64,000 bases of DNA. Origin: Pseudomonadaceae bacterium (GTDB lineage Bacteria > Pseudomonadota > Gammaproteobacteria > Pseudomonadales > Pseudomonadaceae). The DNA lies in the NCBI GenBank assembly GCA_019745275.1, contig JAIETJ010000012.1, positions 1 through 64,000 on the forward strand, read 5' to 3'. Shown piece by piece: positions 18,824 through 30,847 of the stretch (positions are counted from its first letter, which is position 1; each line of letters starts with the position of its first letter). The position numbers and the translations under genes are program-made. The notes beneath the pieces are model-generated. The model ran no database searches. It was given only the letters and a program-made list of their open reading frames with translations, and was not told where the DNA came from.

Positions 18824-20239
18824 TTAACGAACGCTGGGGCCGATAAAACGGCTATCTGCGTCGTTTCTGATTGTTGGAGCATCTATAGCCTGTACGCTAA
18901 AGCTGATGGCGTTGGCGCTGGAGGGGAGCTTCTCCGGTTCGATAGACAGCTCTACCGGAATCGACAGCACCTCGCCGGCCACGGCCAGTACTTCGCGTTT
19001 GCCGCTATAAATCAAGCCATCAATGCCGCTGGCTTCGATGCGGTAGCTATGGTCGGCTTGGTCCTTATTCATGATTTTTATGGTGTAGACGTTTTCAATC
19101 AAGCCTTCTTGGTTCTCGCGAAACAGCAGGCGGTCTTTAATCACATCCAGTTGTACCAACGGGCGGATGCTCACGGCGTAGGCAAACATGCCCATCATCA
19201 CCACCAGCGCGACGGCATAGCCAATCAATCGCGGGCGCAACAAGTGGGTTTTTTGCCCCGACAAGTTGTGCTCAGTCGTGTAACTAATCAGCCCTTTGGG
19301 GTAGTTCATTTTTTCCATGATGCTGTCGCAGGCATCGATACACGCGGCGCAACCGATACACTCAAATTGCAAGCCGTCGCGTATGTCGATCCCGGTTGGA
19401 CACACCTGAACGCACATAGTGCAATCGATGCATTCACCTAAACCCTCTGCCTTAAAATCGGCAGTTTTCTTGCGTGGGCCGCGATGTTCGCCGCGACGCG
19501 GGTCGTAGGAGACGATTAAGGTATCTTTATCGAACATCACGCTTTGAAAGCGCGCGTACGGGCACATATAAATACACACTTGCTCACGCAGCCAGCCAGC
19601 GTTGCCATAGGTGCCAAGGGTGAACAGGCCTATCCAGAAATACGCCCAACCATCTGCGCTGCCGTTTAACAACTCAGGAATAAGATCCTTGATTGGTGCG
19701 AAGTAGCCGACAAAGGTCAGTCCGGTGGCAAGGCCGATTAGTAACCACAAGGTGTGTTTGGCGGTTTTGCGCAATAATTTGTCTCGACTCATAGGTGCTT
19801 TGTCGAGCTTGATGCGTTGGTTGCGGTCGCCTTCGGTGACCTTCTCACACCACATGTAAATCCATGTCCAAACGCTTTGTGGGCAGGTATAGCCACACCA
19901 CACGCGGCCGGCATACACGGTAATAAAAAATAGGCCAAAGGCACAGATGATCAGTAGCCAAGACAGCAGCATGAAATCTTGCGGCCAGAACGTGGCGCCA
20001 AAAATATAAAATTTGCGACCAGGTAAATCCCACCAAATGGCTTGGCGGTCGCCCCAGTCGAGCCAAACGGTGCCAAAGTACAGAAGAAATAACCACGCCC
20101 CGCCGGCCATGCGGATGTTACGGAACAGTCCGGTAAAGGCGCGTGTGTAATTGGTCGCACGACTGGCATACAGGTCAATCGAAGTTGAGCCTTTCGCCGG
20201 CGTTGGGGTGACATCTTTGAGTGGGATTTGTTGGTTCAT
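18824..20239 (-). CDS. ccoG: Cytochrome c oxidase accessory protein CcoG (ferredoxin-like)
   Basis: CIDCTMCVQVCPTGIDIRDGLQFECIGCAACIDACD; start chosen at MNQQIPLK (track ORF to 20317). Confidence 0.95.
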   Translation of the reverse strand: MNQQIPLKDVTPTPAKGSTSIDLYASRATNYTRAFTGLFRNIRMAGGAWLFLLYFGTVWLDWGDRQAIWWDLPGRKFYIFGATFWPQDFMLLSWLLIICAFGLFFITVYAGRVWCGYTCPQSVWTWIYMWCEKVTEGDRNQRIKLDKAPMSRDKLLRKTAKHTLWLLIGLATGLTFVGYFAPIKDLIPELLNGSADGWAYFWIGLFTLGTYGNAGWLREQVCIYMCPYARFQSVMFDKDTLIVSYDPRRGEHRGPRKKTADFKAEGLGECIDCTMCVQVCPTGIDIRDGLQFECIGCAACIDACDSIMEKMNYPKGLISYTTEHNLSGQKTHLLRPRLIGYAVALVVMMGMFAYAVSIRPLVQLDVIKDRLLFRENQEGLIENVYTIKIMNKDQADHSYRIEASGIDGLIYSGKREVLAVAGEVLSIPVELSIEPEKLPSSANAISFSVQAIDAPTIRNDADSRFIGPSVR

Positions 20240-20380
20240 TGCGGCATACCACGGTAGTGGATAAATGCCCCAGCTCGATGCGGTTGGGGTCGTGAGCACT
20301 GGCTCAGAAATGATCATACGCCTGCGGCAAATAGGCCGCGATGCGACCTATGGTCACTTCTGGTGCATTGCTAACCATTA

Positions 20381-20413
20381 AAGCAAAACGGCGCCAGGTT
20401 TTGCCTGACGCCG
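20381..20413 (-). terminator. Terminator after ccoNOQP copy 1
   Basis: Minus strand CGGCGTCAGG-caaaa-CCTGGCGCCG followed by TTTTGCTTT. Confidence 0.75.
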
Positions 20414-20438
20414 CTCAATACTTCAGTCCGCGAATAGC

Positions 20439-21368
20439 TTACTTCGTGGCTTTTTCTGCATGTGAAAGGCTGTACACGTATGCCGCGAGCAAATGCACCT
20501 TGTCGTCACCGAGGAAGGTTTTTTGCGCGGGCATAACGCCTTGACGACCATAACGAATGGTTTGTTGCAGTTGAGCAAAGCTGGTGCCGTAGATAAACGC
20601 GGCTGGGTTGCTCAGGTTAGGTGCGCCCATAGCAGGTGTGCCGTGACCTTGTGGGCCGTGGCACGCAACACAGTTGCCAGCAAACAGCTTTTTACCGGCT
20701 TCGATGTCCGCTTTGTTGCCCTCTGGCAATTTACGGCCAGCTATTTCAGTCAGCACATAAGCCGAGACGTTGCTTACGCCAGCATCACCCAGCACTTCAA
20801 GCCAAGCCGGCATGACCGCGTGGCGACCCGCTAGAAGGGTGGTTTTGATGGTTTCGGGCTCGCCGCCCCAGCGCCATTCAGCGTCGGTTAGGTTGGGGAA
20901 ACCATAGGCGCCCTTGGCATCGGAACCGTGACAAACCGAGCAGTTGCTGGCAAACAGGCGACCGCCCATTTTCAACGCTTGCGGGTCTTTGGCTACTTCG
21001 CTGATAGGCATGGCAGCATATTTGGCGTACAGCGGACCGTACTCCTTATCGCCTTTGTCCATCTCGCGCTCGTACTGCTTAACCGCAGTCCAGCCGCCTT
21101 CATAGCCCGGGAAAATACCCGTCCACTTACCCATGCCCGGATACAGCACGAGATAACCAACAGCAAAAATGATGGTTAGGATAAACAGCATAAACCACCA
21201 CTTCGGCAGTGGATTATCCAGCTCTTGAATGCCATCAAATGAGTGCTCGAGGGTTTCCTCGGTGGCCTCAGGGCGTTGCCCTTTACGGGTTGAAAGCACT
21301 AACCAGATCAACCCAATAATGGTACCGCTGGTCAGCAGTGTTATGTACCAACTCCAAAAAGTGGTCAT
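20439..21368 (-). CDS. ccoP: cbb3 cytochrome oxidase subunit III, copy 1
   Basis: Two c-heme sites CSVCH and CVACH. Confidence 0.96.
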   Translation of the reverse strand: MTTFWSWYITLLTSGTIIGLIWLVLSTRKGQRPEATEETLEHSFDGIQELDNPLPKWWFMLFILTIIFAVGYLVLYPGMGKWTGIFPGYEGGWTAVKQYEREMDKGDKEYGPLYAKYAAMPISEVAKDPQALKMGGRLFASNCSVCHGSDAKGAYGFPNLTDAEWRWGGEPETIKTTLLAGRHAVMPAWLEVLGDAGVSNVSAYVLTEIAGRKLPEGNKADIEAGKKLFAGNCVACHGPQGHGTPAMGAPNLSNPAAFIYGTSFAQLQQTIRYGRQGVMPAQKTFLGDDKVHLLAAYVYSLSHAEKATK

Positions 21369-21550
21369 TCGCTCTTACTCCTGGAAGCTTGTTCTTCGCG
21401 TTTTTCAGCTTCGGTTTGGTCGGCAAAGGGCAAGTTAGCCGCTTCATCGAAGCTGGCTTTGCGTCTGCTGCTATAGGCCCAGAGGCAGACGCACGTGAAT
21501 GCGACTACCACCAGTACGGTTCCAATACCCCGGAGGGTGCCGATATCCAT
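21365..21550 (-). CDS. ccoQ: cbb3 oxidase subunit CcoQ, copy 1
   Basis: [44 protein letters not shown]. Confidence 0.93.
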   Translation of the reverse strand: MDIGTLRGIGTVLVVVAFTCVCLWAYSSRRKASFDEAANLPFADQTEAEKREEQASRSKSE

Positions 21551-21555
21551 ATGCC

Positions 21556-22170
21556 TTACCGCTTGTTCTTAATGATGGTGCCAAGAGACTGCAGGTAAGC
21601 CACTAGCGCTTCCATTTCAGTTTTGCCTTTAACGGCGTCTTTAGCTCCAGCGATGTCGGCGTCGGTGTATGGCACGCCTAAGGTACGCATAGCCTGCAAC
21701 TTGGTGGCGGTGTTTTCGCCATCTAGCTTGTGCTCAACCAGCCATGGATATGCCGGCATGATCGACTCAGGCACCACGTTGCGTGGGTTGTACAGGTGGG
21801 CACGATGCCAGTCGTCTGAGTAGCGACCGCCAACCCGAGCCAGGTCTGGCCCGGTACGCTTGGAGCCCCAAAGGAATGGGTGATCCCAAACGCTTTCACC
21901 AGCGACCGAGTAGTGACCGTAGCGCTCGGTTTCTGCGCGAAACGGGCGAATCATCTGCGAGTGGCAACCGACGCAGCCTTCACGGATGAAAATGTCGCGG
22001 CCTTCATGCTGAAGGGCGGTGCGTGGCACCATGCCTTCAACTGGGGTGTTGGTGACGTCTTGGAAGAACAGCGGGACGATTTGTACCAAGCCGCCGATGC
22101 TGACGGCCAACACCATTAATACGGCCATCAGGCCGATGTTTTTCTCAATGATCTCGTGCTTGCTACTCAT
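21556..22170 (-). CDS. ccoO: cbb3 oxidase subunit II, copy 1
   Basis: [13 protein letters not shown] heme c site. Confidence 0.97.
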   Translation of the reverse strand: MSSKHEIIEKNIGLMAVLMVLAVSIGGLVQIVPLFFQDVTNTPVEGMVPRTALQHEGRDIFIREGCVGCHSQMIRPFRAETERYGHYSVAGESVWDHPFLWGSKRTGPDLARVGGRYSDDWHRAHLYNPRNVVPESIMPAYPWLVEHKLDGENTATKLQAMRTLGVPYTDADIAGAKDAVKGKTEMEALVAYLQSLGTIIKNKR

Positions 22171-23612
22171 CAGTGGCTCGCCTCTACAGTGAACTGGGCT
22201 GCGGCTTCACATTCAGCCGGTTTAGCCGCACGCACGGTGCGCCAGGTGTTGTAAGCCATAAACAGCATGCCGGAGAAGAAGATCGCGCCGCCTAGTGCAC
22301 GGACGATGTAGCCAGCATGGCTCGCCTCTACGGACTCAACAAAGGAGTAAGTGAGAGTGCCGTCTTCGTTGACTGCGCGCCACATCAGGCCCTGGGTAAT
22401 ACCGTTCACCCAAAGTGCCGCGATGTACAGCACGGTGCCGATGGTGGCTAACCAGAAATGCAGGTTGATCAGCGCAACGCTGTGCATTTGCTCGCGGCCA
22501 TAAACCTTCGGGATCAGGTGATAGAGCGCGCCGATCGAAATCATGGCTACCCAGCCCAAAGCCCCAGCGTGTACGTGACCAATGGTCCAGTCGGTGTAGT
22601 GCGACAGGGCGTTAACGGTTTTGATCGCCATCATCGGACCTTCAAAGGTCGACATGCCGTAGAACGCCAAAGACACGACCAAGAAGCGCAGGATCGGGTC
22701 GCTGCGCAGCTTATGCCAGGCGCCCGAGAGGGTCATCATGCCGTTGATCATGCCGCCCCAGCTCGGCGCCAGCAGAATCAATGACATGGCCATGCCCAAG
22801 CTTTGCGCCCAGTCCGGCAGTGCTGTGTAGTGCAGGTGGTGCGGGCCGGCCCAGATGTACACGGTGATCAGGGCCCAGAAGTGCACGATCGACAGGCGAT
22901 ATGAGTAAATCGGACGCTCTGCTTGCTTAGGTACGAAGTAGTACATCATCCCCAAGAAACCGGCAGTCAGGAAGAAACCCACTGCGTTATGGCCGTACCA
23001 CCACTGGATCATGGCATCGGTCGCACCGGCATATACCGAGTAAGACTTAAACATGCTAACCGGGATCGCCATGTTGTTGACGATGTGCAGCAGTGCCACG
23101 GTGAGTATGAAACCGCCGAAGAACCAGTTGCCCACATAAATGTGCGACATTTTGCGCTTAACGACAGTGCCAAAAAACAATATGGCATAGCTGACCCAAA
23201 CTACGGCGATCAGAATGTCGATCGGCCATTCCAGTTCGGCATACTCTTTCGATGAGGTAAGGCCCATCGGCAGGGTAATGGCAGCCAGCACAATGACCGC
23301 TTGCCAGCCCCAAAATACAAACGAGGCGAGGGTGTCGGAAATTAAGCGGGTTTGCGAGGTGCGTTGCACCACGTACAAAGATGTTGCCATCAAGGCGCAA
23401 CCACCAAAGGCGAAAATCACCGCGTTGGTGTGCAGGGGGCGGAGGCGGCCGAAGCTTGCCCAAGGTAAGTCGAAGTTAAGTTCTGGCCACACAAGCTGTG
23501 AGGCGATCAGAACACCCATACCCATACCCACGATTCCCCAAATCACCGTCATAATGGCGAATTGGCGAACCACCTTATAATTATAAGCAGTCGGACTTAT
23601 TGCTGAGCTCAT
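22170..23612 (-). CDS. ccoN: cbb3 oxidase subunit I, copy 1
   Basis: [52 protein letters not shown]. Confidence 0.97.
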   Translation of the reverse strand: MSSAISPTAYNYKVVRQFAIMTVIWGIVGMGMGVLIASQLVWPELNFDLPWASFGRLRPLHTNAVIFAFGGCALMATSLYVVQRTSQTRLISDTLASFVFWGWQAVIVLAAITLPMGLTSSKEYAELEWPIDILIAVVWVSYAILFFGTVVKRKMSHIYVGNWFFGGFILTVALLHIVNNMAIPVSMFKSYSVYAGATDAMIQWWYGHNAVGFFLTAGFLGMMYYFVPKQAERPIYSYRLSIVHFWALITVYIWAGPHHLHYTALPDWAQSLGMAMSLILLAPSWGGMINGMMTLSGAWHKLRSDPILRFLVVSLAFYGMSTFEGPMMAIKTVNALSHYTDWTIGHVHAGALGWVAMISIGALYHLIPKVYGREQMHSVALINLHFWLATIGTVLYIAALWVNGITQGLMWRAVNEDGTLTYSFVESVEASHAGYIVRALGGAIFFSGMLFMAYNTWRTVRAAKPAECEAAAQFTVEASH

Positions 23613-23960
23613 GCGTTTTGTTCCACGGTTAATGGATTTTTCTGAGGACTAAAAATCGGCCGCAAGTATGGGCAAAGCGGTAGGTCATTGCAATGAGCAA
23701 GACCAGTAAAATCGGGCTTTACAGCCTTGCAGTATGAACTTTATAGGCTCGATTGATGTCCCTCGGTGGCGCATTCAACTCCCGAGTAACCCCGTAAAGG
23801 GCAGGGAATTGCCGCACAGTGCTGAGCATTGGCGACCTTGGTGAGCGTAGTCGATTTATGTGCAGGCAGGCGAGATGGTGCGACACTCTGTCGCATTATG
23901 GCGGGGATGAATATCCAGCTGACACTTCCTTGTGCCGTTGCTGTGGGGTTTAAACCATTA

Positions 23961-24902
23961 CTAGTGCGCTGAAGTTGTCTTTCCGTCAGCTATTGATAGG
24001 CTCAATACATAGGCCGCCAGTAGATGCACCTTGTCGTCACCGAGAAAGGTTTTTTGCGCTGGCATAACGCCTTGACGGCCATAGCGAATGGTTTGTTGCA
24101 GTTGCGCAAAGCTGGTGCCGTAAATAAACGCGGCTGGGTTGCTCAGGTTAGGTGCGCCCATCGCGGCAACACCGTGACCTTCTGGGCCGTGACAGGCAAC
24201 ACAATTAGTGGCGAACAACTTTTTACCAGCTTCGGTGTCAGCTTTGTTGCTTTCTGGCAGTTTACGGCCAGCAATTTCAGTCAGTACATAGGCTGAGACG
24301 TTGCTCACGCCGGCATCGCCCAACACTTCACCCCAAGCTGGCATTACTGCGTGGCGACCGCCGAGCAGCGTGGTTTTAATTGCTTCGGCATCGCCGCCCC
24401 AGCGCCATTCACCGTCGGTTAGGTTGGGAAAGCCATAGGCGCCCTTGGCATCGGAACCGTGGCAGACTGAGCAGTTGCTGGCAAACAGGCGGCCGCCCAT
24501 TTTCAGCGCTTGCGGGTCTTTGGCTACTTCGCTAATGGGCATGGCAGCATATTTGGCATAGAGCGGGCCGTACTCCTTGTCACCTTTGTCCATCTCGCGC
24601 TCGTACTGCTTAACCTGAGTCCAGCCACCTTCATAGCCCGGGAAGATGCCGGTCCATTTACCCATGCCTGGGTACAGTATTAGGTAGCCGATTGCGAAAA
24701 TAATCGTGCCGATAAACAGCATAAACCACCACTTAGGCAGTGGGTTGTCGTACTCCTCGATACCGTCGAAGGAGTGCCCCAAAGTTTGCTGGGTTTCGCT
24801 TTTGTGGGTTTCGCTCTTGCGCGTTGAAAACACCAGCCAGAGCAGCCCAATAATGGTGCCGCTGGTCAGTAGCGTTATGTACCAGCTCCAAAAACTACTC
24901 AT
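23961..24902 (-). CDS. ccoP: cbb3 oxidase subunit III, copy 2
   Basis: Paralogue of 20439..21368, CSVCH and CVACH. Confidence 0.96.
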   Translation of the reverse strand: MSSFWSWYITLLTSGTIIGLLWLVFSTRKSETHKSETQQTLGHSFDGIEEYDNPLPKWWFMLFIGTIIFAIGYLILYPGMGKWTGIFPGYEGGWTQVKQYEREMDKGDKEYGPLYAKYAAMPISEVAKDPQALKMGGRLFASNCSVCHGSDAKGAYGFPNLTDGEWRWGGDAEAIKTTLLGGRHAVMPAWGEVLGDAGVSNVSAYVLTEIAGRKLPESNKADTEAGKKLFATNCVACHGPEGHGVAAMGAPNLSNPAAFIYGTSFAQLQQTIRYGRQGVMPAQKTFLGDDKVHLLAAYVLSLSIADGKTTSAH

Positions 24903-25099
24903 GTGTTGTTACTCCTGCAAACGTGTGCTTGGCGTTTTTCAGCGTCAGTTTGGTCGGCAAAGGGCAAGTTAGCCGCTTCATCGAAGCTGGCCTTGCGTCT
25001 GCTGCTGTAGGCCCAGAGGCAGACGCACGTGAATGCGACTACCACCAGTACGGTTCCAATCCCCCGTAGGGTGCCTATGTCGATAAAAGAAGAGGGCAT
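24899..25099 (-). CDS. ccoQ: cbb3 oxidase subunit CcoQ, copy 2
   Basis: Core identical to copy 1. Confidence 0.93.
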   Translation of the reverse strand: MPSSFIDIGTLRGIGTVLVVVAFTCVCLWAYSSRRKASFDEAANLPFADQTDAEKRQAHVCRSNNT

Positions 25100-25104
25100 A
25101 TGCC

Positions 25105-25719
25105 TTACCGCTTGTTCTTAATGATGGTGCCAAGCGACTGCAGGTAAGCCACTAGCGCTTCCATTTCAGTTTTGCCTTTGACGGCGTCTTTAGCTCCAGC
25201 GATGTCGGCGTCGGTGTATGGCACGCCTAAGGTGCGCATAGCCTGTAGCTTGGTGGTGGTGTTTTCGCCATCTAGCTTGTGTTCAACCAGCCATGGATAC
25301 GCCGGCATGATCGACTCAGGCACCACGTTGCGCGGGTTGTACAGGTGGGCACGATGCCAATCATCCGAGTAGCGACCGCCAACCCGAGCCAAGTCCGGCC
25401 CGGTACGCTTGGAGCCCCACAGGAAGGGGTGATCCCAGACGCTTTCACCGGCGACCGAGTAATGCCCATAACGCTCGGTTTCCGCGCGGAATGGGCGAAT
25501 CATCTGCGAGTGGCAACCGACGCAACCTTCACGGATGAAAATGTCGCGCCCTTCATGTTCCAGAGCGGTGCGTGGCACCATGCCTTCAACTGGGGTGTTG
25601 GTGACGTCTTGGAAGAACAGCGGGACGATCTGTACCAAGCCGCCGATGCTGACGGCCAACACCATTAACACGGCCATCAGGCCGACGTTTTTCTCAATGA
25701 TTTCGTGCTTGCTGCTCAT
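25105..25719 (-). CDS. ccoO: cbb3 oxidase subunit II, copy 2
   Basis: Nearly identical to copy 1 at the protein level. Confidence 0.97.
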   Translation of the reverse strand: MSSKHEIIEKNVGLMAVLMVLAVSIGGLVQIVPLFFQDVTNTPVEGMVPRTALEHEGRDIFIREGCVGCHSQMIRPFRAETERYGHYSVAGESVWDHPFLWGSKRTGPDLARVGGRYSDDWHRAHLYNPRNVVPESIMPAYPWLVEHKLDGENTTTKLQAMRTLGVPYTDADIAGAKDAVKGKTEMEALVAYLQSLGTIIKNKR

Positions 25720-27170
25720 CAGTGGCTCGCCTCTACAGTGAACTGGGCTGCGGCTGCACATTCGGCTGGCTTAGCTGCACGTACGGTGCGCCAAGTGTTG
25801 TAAGCCATAAACAGCATGCCGGCGAAGAAGAATGCACCGCCGATTACCCGCACCACATAGCCTGCATGGCTGGCTTCTACCGACTCAACAAAAGAGTAAG
25901 TGAGGGTGCCGTCTTCGTTGACTGCGCGCCACATCAGGCCTTGGGTAATGCCGTTCACCCAGAGTGCTGCGATGTACAGCACGGTGCCGATGGTGGCTAA
26001 CCAGAAATGCAGGTTGATCAGCGCAACGCTGTGCATTTGCTCGCGGCCATAAACCTTCGGGATCAGGTGATAGAGCGCGCCGATCGAAATCATGGCTACC
26101 CAGCCCAAAGCCCCAGCGTGTACGTGACCAATGGTCCAGTCGGTGTAGTGCGACAAGGCGTTAACGGTTTTGATCGCCATCATCGGACCTTCAAAGGTCG
26201 ACATGCCGTAGAACGCCAAAGACACCACCATAAAACGCAAAATTGGATCGCTGCGCAGCTTATGCCAAGCGCCCGAGAGGGTCATCATCCCGTTGATCAT
26301 GCCGCCCCAGCTGGGTGCCAGCAAAATCAGCGACATAGCCATGCCCAAGCTTTGCGCCCAATCCGGCAGTGCGGTGTAGTGCAGGTGGTGCGGGCCGGCC
26401 CAGATGTACACGGTAATCAGGGCCCAGAAGTGCACGATCGACAGGCGATACGAGTAGATCGGCCGCTCAGCTTGCTTGGGCACGAAGTAGTACATCATTC
26501 CCAAGAAACCGGCAGTCAGGAAAAAACCGACCGCGTTATGACCGTACCACCATTGGATCATCGCATCGGTCGCACCGGCATATACCGAGTAAGACTTGAA
26601 CAGGCTGACCGGCAACTCGAGATTGTTGACGATATGCAGCAGTGCCACGGTGAGGATGAAACCACCGAAGAACCAGTTGCCCACATAAATGTGCGACATC
26701 TTGCGCTTGATAACCGTGCCAAAAAACAAGATGGCGTAGCAGACCCAGACCACGGCGATCAGGATGTCGATCGGCCATTCCAACTCGGCATACTCTTTGG
26801 AAGAGGTAAGGCCTAGCGGTAGGGTGATAGCGGCCAGCACAATCACCGCTTGCCAGCCCCAAAATACAAAGGAGGCGAGCGCATCGCTCAGCAGTCGTGC
26901 TTGTGAGGTGCGCTGTACCACATACAGTGAGGTGGCCATTAGGGCGCAACCACCGAAGGCGAAAATCACCGCATTAGTGTGCAGGGGGCGTAGGCGGCCG
27001 AAGCTGGTCCAGGGTAGGTCAAGGTTTAGATCGGGCCACACCAATTGGGCGGCGATCAGAACACCCATTCCCATCCCTACGATTCCCCAAATCACCGTCA
27101 TAATGGCAAATTGGCGAACCACCTTGTAGTTATAGGCAGTACTGATAGTTGGGTTCATAGCGGGTTGCAT
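25719..27170 (-). CDS. ccoN: cbb3 oxidase subunit I, copy 2
   Basis: Paralogue of 22170..23612. Confidence 0.97.
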   Translation of the reverse strand: MQPAMNPTISTAYNYKVVRQFAIMTVIWGIVGMGMGVLIAAQLVWPDLNLDLPWTSFGRLRPLHTNAVIFAFGGCALMATSLYVVQRTSQARLLSDALASFVFWGWQAVIVLAAITLPLGLTSSKEYAELEWPIDILIAVVWVCYAILFFGTVIKRKMSHIYVGNWFFGGFILTVALLHIVNNLELPVSLFKSYSVYAGATDAMIQWWYGHNAVGFFLTAGFLGMMYYFVPKQAERPIYSYRLSIVHFWALITVYIWAGPHHLHYTALPDWAQSLGMAMSLILLAPSWGGMINGMMTLSGAWHKLRSDPILRFMVVSLAFYGMSTFEGPMMAIKTVNALSHYTDWTIGHVHAGALGWVAMISIGALYHLIPKVYGREQMHSVALINLHFWLATIGTVLYIAALWVNGITQGLMWRAVNEDGTLTYSFVESVEASHAGYVVRVIGGAFFFAGMLFMAYNTWRTVRAAKPAECAAAAQFTVEASH

Positions 27171-27209
27171 CCACGGTTATGGGCAGATTCTTATAAAAGC
27201 AGGTGAAGC

Positions 27210-27905
27210 ATGCTGAAACGTTCTATTGGCGATATTGATCTCGATCAATGCCGGCCTAGTCAGGTTTGGCCGGCGCAGTGGCTGTGCAACATGCCGAGCG
27301 GGCCGGTGAGCAGCCATTTAATTTTGGCCCATGGCGCCGGTGCACCGATGGACAGCCCGTTTATGCAGATCATGGCCGAGCTATTAGCCGCACGGGGCGT
27401 GGCTTTGCTGCGTTTTGAGTTTGCTTACATGGCGCAGCGGCGCAGTGGCGGCGGTAAGCGTCCACCTAATCCGCAGGCGCAGTTACTCGATGCGTGGCGC
27501 GCGGTGTATCAACAGGTGCGACAGCAAGTCACGGGGCCGGTGGCCATTGGCGGCAAGTCGATGGGCGGGCGGATGGCCAGTTTGTTGGCCGATGAGTTAG
27601 GTGCCGATGGGCTAATTTGTTTGGGCTATCCGTTTTATGCCGCTGGCAAACCGGAAAAACCCCGCGTGGCGCATCTGGCCGAGCTAACAACCCGCACCTT
27701 AATAGTGCAAGGCGAGCGCGATGCGCTGGGTAATAGACCCACGGTTGAAGGTTATTCGTTGTCGGCGGCGATCGAATTGCTGTGGCTAACGGCGGCCGAT
27801 CATGACCTCAAACCGTTAAAAAGCTCAGGCTTCACCCATGCGCAGCATCTCGCGCGGGCGGCTGATGCGATTGCCGCCTTGCTCCTGCCAAGAGCTAAAC
27901 CTTAG
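27210..27905 (+). CDS. Alpha/beta-hydrolase family protein (KANL3/Tex30-like)
   Basis: [34 protein letters not shown]-like aggtga upstream of the start. Confidence 0.85.
   Translation: MLKRSIGDIDLDQCRPSQVWPAQWLCNMPSGPVSSHLILAHGAGAPMDSPFMQIMAELLAARGVALLRFEFAYMAQRRSGGGKRPPNPQAQLLDAWRAVYQQVRQQVTGPVAIGGKSMGGRMASLLADELGADGLICLGYPFYAAGKPEKPRVAHLAELTTRTLIVQGERDALGNRPTVEGYSLSAAIELLWLTAADHDLKPLKSSGFTHAQHLARAADAIAALLLPRAKP
27235..27248. promoter_or_regulatory. Perfect Anr/Fnr box TTGATCTCGATCAA upstream of ccoN copy 2
   Basis: 10/10 match to TTGATN4ATCAA; centre about 71 bp from the ccoN2 start codon. Confidence 0.85.
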
Positions 27906-29467
27906 TGGTTAAACCGCTCAATCAAGGCATATTGATGATTCGCCGTTGCCGTTAAATCGGTACTTAGTTGCGCGCTTTGCTGGGCAGCGTCTGCGGTTTG
28001 GTCGGAGAGCAGGGCGATGGTGTTGATATTACGACTGATCTCCTCGGCGACAGCACTTTGCTCTTCGGCCGCTGCGGCGATTTGGTTGGTCATGTCGGTG
28101 ATATGTCCAACCGCCGTGCTGATGCCGGTTAGCGCCGCATCGGCAAGTAACGCTTGTTCGACGCCTTGGTCGGCTTGTGCGCGACCCTGTTGCATGGCGT
28201 AAACCGCTTCTTCTGCAGTTTTTTGCAGTTTGGCGATCAGCTGATGAATTTGTCCGGTGGATTCGCCAGTGCGTTGCGCCAAGGAGCGCACCTCATCGGC
28301 CACCACCGCAAAACCACGACCCATCTCGCCGGCACGAGCGGCTTCAATGGCCGCATTCAGTGCCAGCAAGTTGGTTTGGTCGGCAATGCCTTTGATTACG
28401 TCTACCACCCCGCCAATTTCGCTGCTGTCTTGCGCCAAGCGGGTAACGGTTTCGCCGGTGCTGGCGACCGCAGCGGATAGCCGCTCTATGGCCGCGCGGG
28501 TATCGGCGGCCACTTGTCGACCTTGATTGGTCAATTGATTGGCTTGGCGGGTGGCCTCGGCGGTTAGGGTCACGTTGCTGGCGACCTCTTGCGTGGCGGC
28601 GGCCATTTCACTGATGGCCGCCGCTACCTGCTCGGTTTCACTGCGTTGGCGATCAAGCCCGGATGAGCTTTGTTGCGCCAGTGCATGGCCGTGCTGCGCC
28701 TGCTGAGTGAGGTGGGCGGCGGTATCTTGCATGCGTGTCAGGCAGGTTTTAAGCCGCGCTTCTTGGCTGAGCATGGCCATTTCCAGGCGTGCTTCGGCAC
28801 CGTGACTGTCGGTATACATCTGCGCGATTAACGGGTCTGAGGTGGTGTGTTCGGCGAGCTTAAGCAAACGTTGTAATCCTCGTTGCTGCCAGCTTAAACC
28901 GGCTAAGCCTAGCGGCACCGCTAGCCCTGCGGCGAGCAAGAAGCCCCAGTGGGAGCTCTGCCAGCTGCCGATTAAAAAACCCAGTTGACTGATCAAAATA
29001 AACGGCAGCCAAGCTTGCAGCTGTGGCAACCATTGATCTTGACTCGGGATGGCCGGCTTGCCGGCATTAATGCGTTGATACAGCGCTTCTGCCCGACGGA
29101 TTTGTTCAAGATTGGGCTTAACCCGGACCGATTCGTAGCCCACTACTTTGCCGTTTTCCAGCACCGGCGTGACATGCGCGTTAACCCAATAGTGGTCGCC
29201 ATTTTTGCAGCGATTTTTAACGATGCCCATCCACGGTTTGTCGCGTTTTAGGGTGGCCCACATGTGCGCAAAAACAGCGGCAGGTACATCGGGGTGGCGG
29301 ACCAGGTTGTGCGGTGCGCGCATTAATTCTTCGGCACTGAATCCGCTGATATCAATAAAGGCCTGATTGCAGTAAGTAATCTGGCCTTTGAGGTCGGTGG
29401 TGGAAATCAGCCTTTGGCTTTCGGGAAAGCTGCGTTCACGCTGGGTAATCGGTTGGTTGTTGCGCAT
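27902..29467 (-). CDS. aer: PAS-domain methyl-accepting chemotaxis protein, Aer-like aerotaxis receptor
   Basis: N-terminal PAS ([22 protein letters not shown]) and MCP hairpin [32 protein letters not shown]. Confidence 0.9.
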   Translation of the reverse strand: MRNNQPITQRERSFPESQRLISTTDLKGQITYCNQAFIDISGFSAEELMRAPHNLVRHPDVPAAVFAHMWATLKRDKPWMGIVKNRCKNGDHYWVNAHVTPVLENGKVVGYESVRVKPNLEQIRRAEALYQRINAGKPAIPSQDQWLPQLQAWLPFILISQLGFLIGSWQSSHWGFLLAAGLAVPLGLAGLSWQQRGLQRLLKLAEHTTSDPLIAQMYTDSHGAEARLEMAMLSQEARLKTCLTRMQDTAAHLTQQAQHGHALAQQSSSGLDRQRSETEQVAAAISEMAAATQEVASNVTLTAEATRQANQLTNQGRQVAADTRAAIERLSAAVASTGETVTRLAQDSSEIGGVVDVIKGIADQTNLLALNAAIEAARAGEMGRGFAVVADEVRSLAQRTGESTGQIHQLIAKLQKTAEEAVYAMQQGRAQADQGVEQALLADAALTGISTAVGHITDMTNQIAAAAEEQSAVAEEISRNINTIALLSDQTADAAQQSAQLSTDLTATANHQYALIERFNH

Positions 29468-29500
29468 GACGAAGATCCCGTAAATGTTAAAAGTGCTGAC

Positions 29501-29527
29501 CTATCGACCGCTTGGTCAGAAAGTTTA
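29501..29527 (-). promoter_or_regulatory. FliA (sigma28)-type promoter TAAA-N15-GTCGATAG upstream of aer
   Basis: Minus strand TAAA + 15 nt + GTCGATAG (6/8 of GCCGATAA). Confidence 0.55.
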
Positions 29528-29646
29528 ATGATTAATTGGTTTTGCCAGTGTAGACCCTGAACTTATTTATGCCGTCACTGGGCGCCGTTAGCGCAGGTAA
29601 CTCCGTTATCATGGCCGGCTTGAAGCCCAGCCCAGCAGGAACCCCG

Positions 29647-30711
29647 ATGAATACTGTATTGATGCACTGCCGCCCCGGTTTTGAGGGCGAGGTGTGTGCG
29701 GAAATAGCGGAACATGCGGCGCTTTTGCAGGTGGCCGGCTATGCCAAGGGCAAGGCCAGCAGCGCCTGCGCCGAGTTTGTCTGCACTGAAGATGGCGGTG
29801 CCCATGCCTTGATGCGTGGCCTGCGGTTTAGTCAGTTAATCTTCCCTCGGCAGTGGGCGCGTGGCGACTACGTGCAACTGCCTGAAACCGACCGCATCAG
29901 CGTGTTGCTCGAACAGTTGGCCAGCTATCCGGTGTGCGGCAGTTTATGGCTTGAGGTGCTGGACACTAACGATGGCAAGGAGCTGTCGAATTTTTGTAAG
30001 AAGTTCGAAGCGCCGCTGCGCAATGCTCTTAGCAAGGCCGGGCGGTTGCTCGATGATCCGAGCAAGCCACGCTTACTGCTGACGTTTAAGAGTGGTCGTG
30101 AGGTGTTTCTCGGGCTGGCCGAGGCGAATAACTCAGCGTTTTGGCCTATGGGCATTCCGCGCCTGAAATTTCCGCGCAACGCCCCGAGTCGCTCCACTTT
30201 AAAACTTGAAGAAGCCTGGCATCAGTTTATTCCGCGTGATCAGTGGGATGAGCGTTTGGCTCCGTCCATGACCGCGGTCGATTTGGGCGCCGCTCCCGGT
30301 GGTTGGACCTGGCAGTTGGTTAATCGGCATATGTTGGTGACCGCCATCGATAACGGCCCTATGGCCGAAAGCCTGATGGAAACCGGTTTGGTTGAGCATC
30401 TGCAAGCCGATGGTTTTACCTTTAAACCGCGCAAGCCGGTGGATTGGATGGTCTGCGACATTGTCGAAAAGCCAGCGCGTAACGCTGCGCTACTGGAAAC
30501 CTGGTTGGGTGAGGGCTTGTGCAGGGAAGCAGTGGTCAACTTGAAGTTGCCGATGAAACAACGCTACGCCGAAGTTAAACGCTTGCTGGCGCGTATCGAA
30601 GAGGGCTTTGTCGCTCGCGGTATTCGCGTGTCCATCGCCTGTAAGCAGCTCTACCACGACCGCGAAGAGGTTACTTGCCACCTGCGCCGGCTGGATAAGC
30701 GCGCACATTAA
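29647..30711 (+). CDS. rlmM: 23S rRNA C2498 2'-O-ribose methyltransferase
   Basis: MNTVLMHCRPGFEGEVCAEI; AVDLGAAPGGWTWQLV; start revised from 29569. Confidence 0.93.
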   Translation: MNTVLMHCRPGFEGEVCAEIAEHAALLQVAGYAKGKASSACAEFVCTEDGGAHALMRGLRFSQLIFPRQWARGDYVQLPETDRISVLLEQLASYPVCGSLWLEVLDTNDGKELSNFCKKFEAPLRNALSKAGRLLDDPSKPRLLLTFKSGREVFLGLAEANNSAFWPMGIPRLKFPRNAPSRSTLKLEEAWHQFIPRDQWDERLAPSMTAVDLGAAPGGWTWQLVNRHMLVTAIDNGPMAESLMETGLVEHLQADGFTFKPRKPVDWMVCDIVEKPARNAALLETWLGEGLCREAVVNLKLPMKQRYAEVKRLLARIEEGFVARGIRVSIACKQLYHDREEVTCHLRRLDKRAH

Positions 30712-30847
30712 GGAGCTACCTGCGCAAACACTACCAGCAACTGCATGGAGCGCGCGACAGCGCTTGCTGGTGTTGCTGTAGCGGCCTGTTGTGGATGACC
30801 TTCGGTGCGCTTTGCGCGACAATAGGGGACTGTTTTTGGAGCCTGTT

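Noticed and set aside
23878-23896. TGCGACA-ctc-TGTCGCA hairpin between the two cbb3 operons as terminator of ccoP2
   Set aside because: Short stem without a T-tract on the minus strand; evidence too weak to list as a feature
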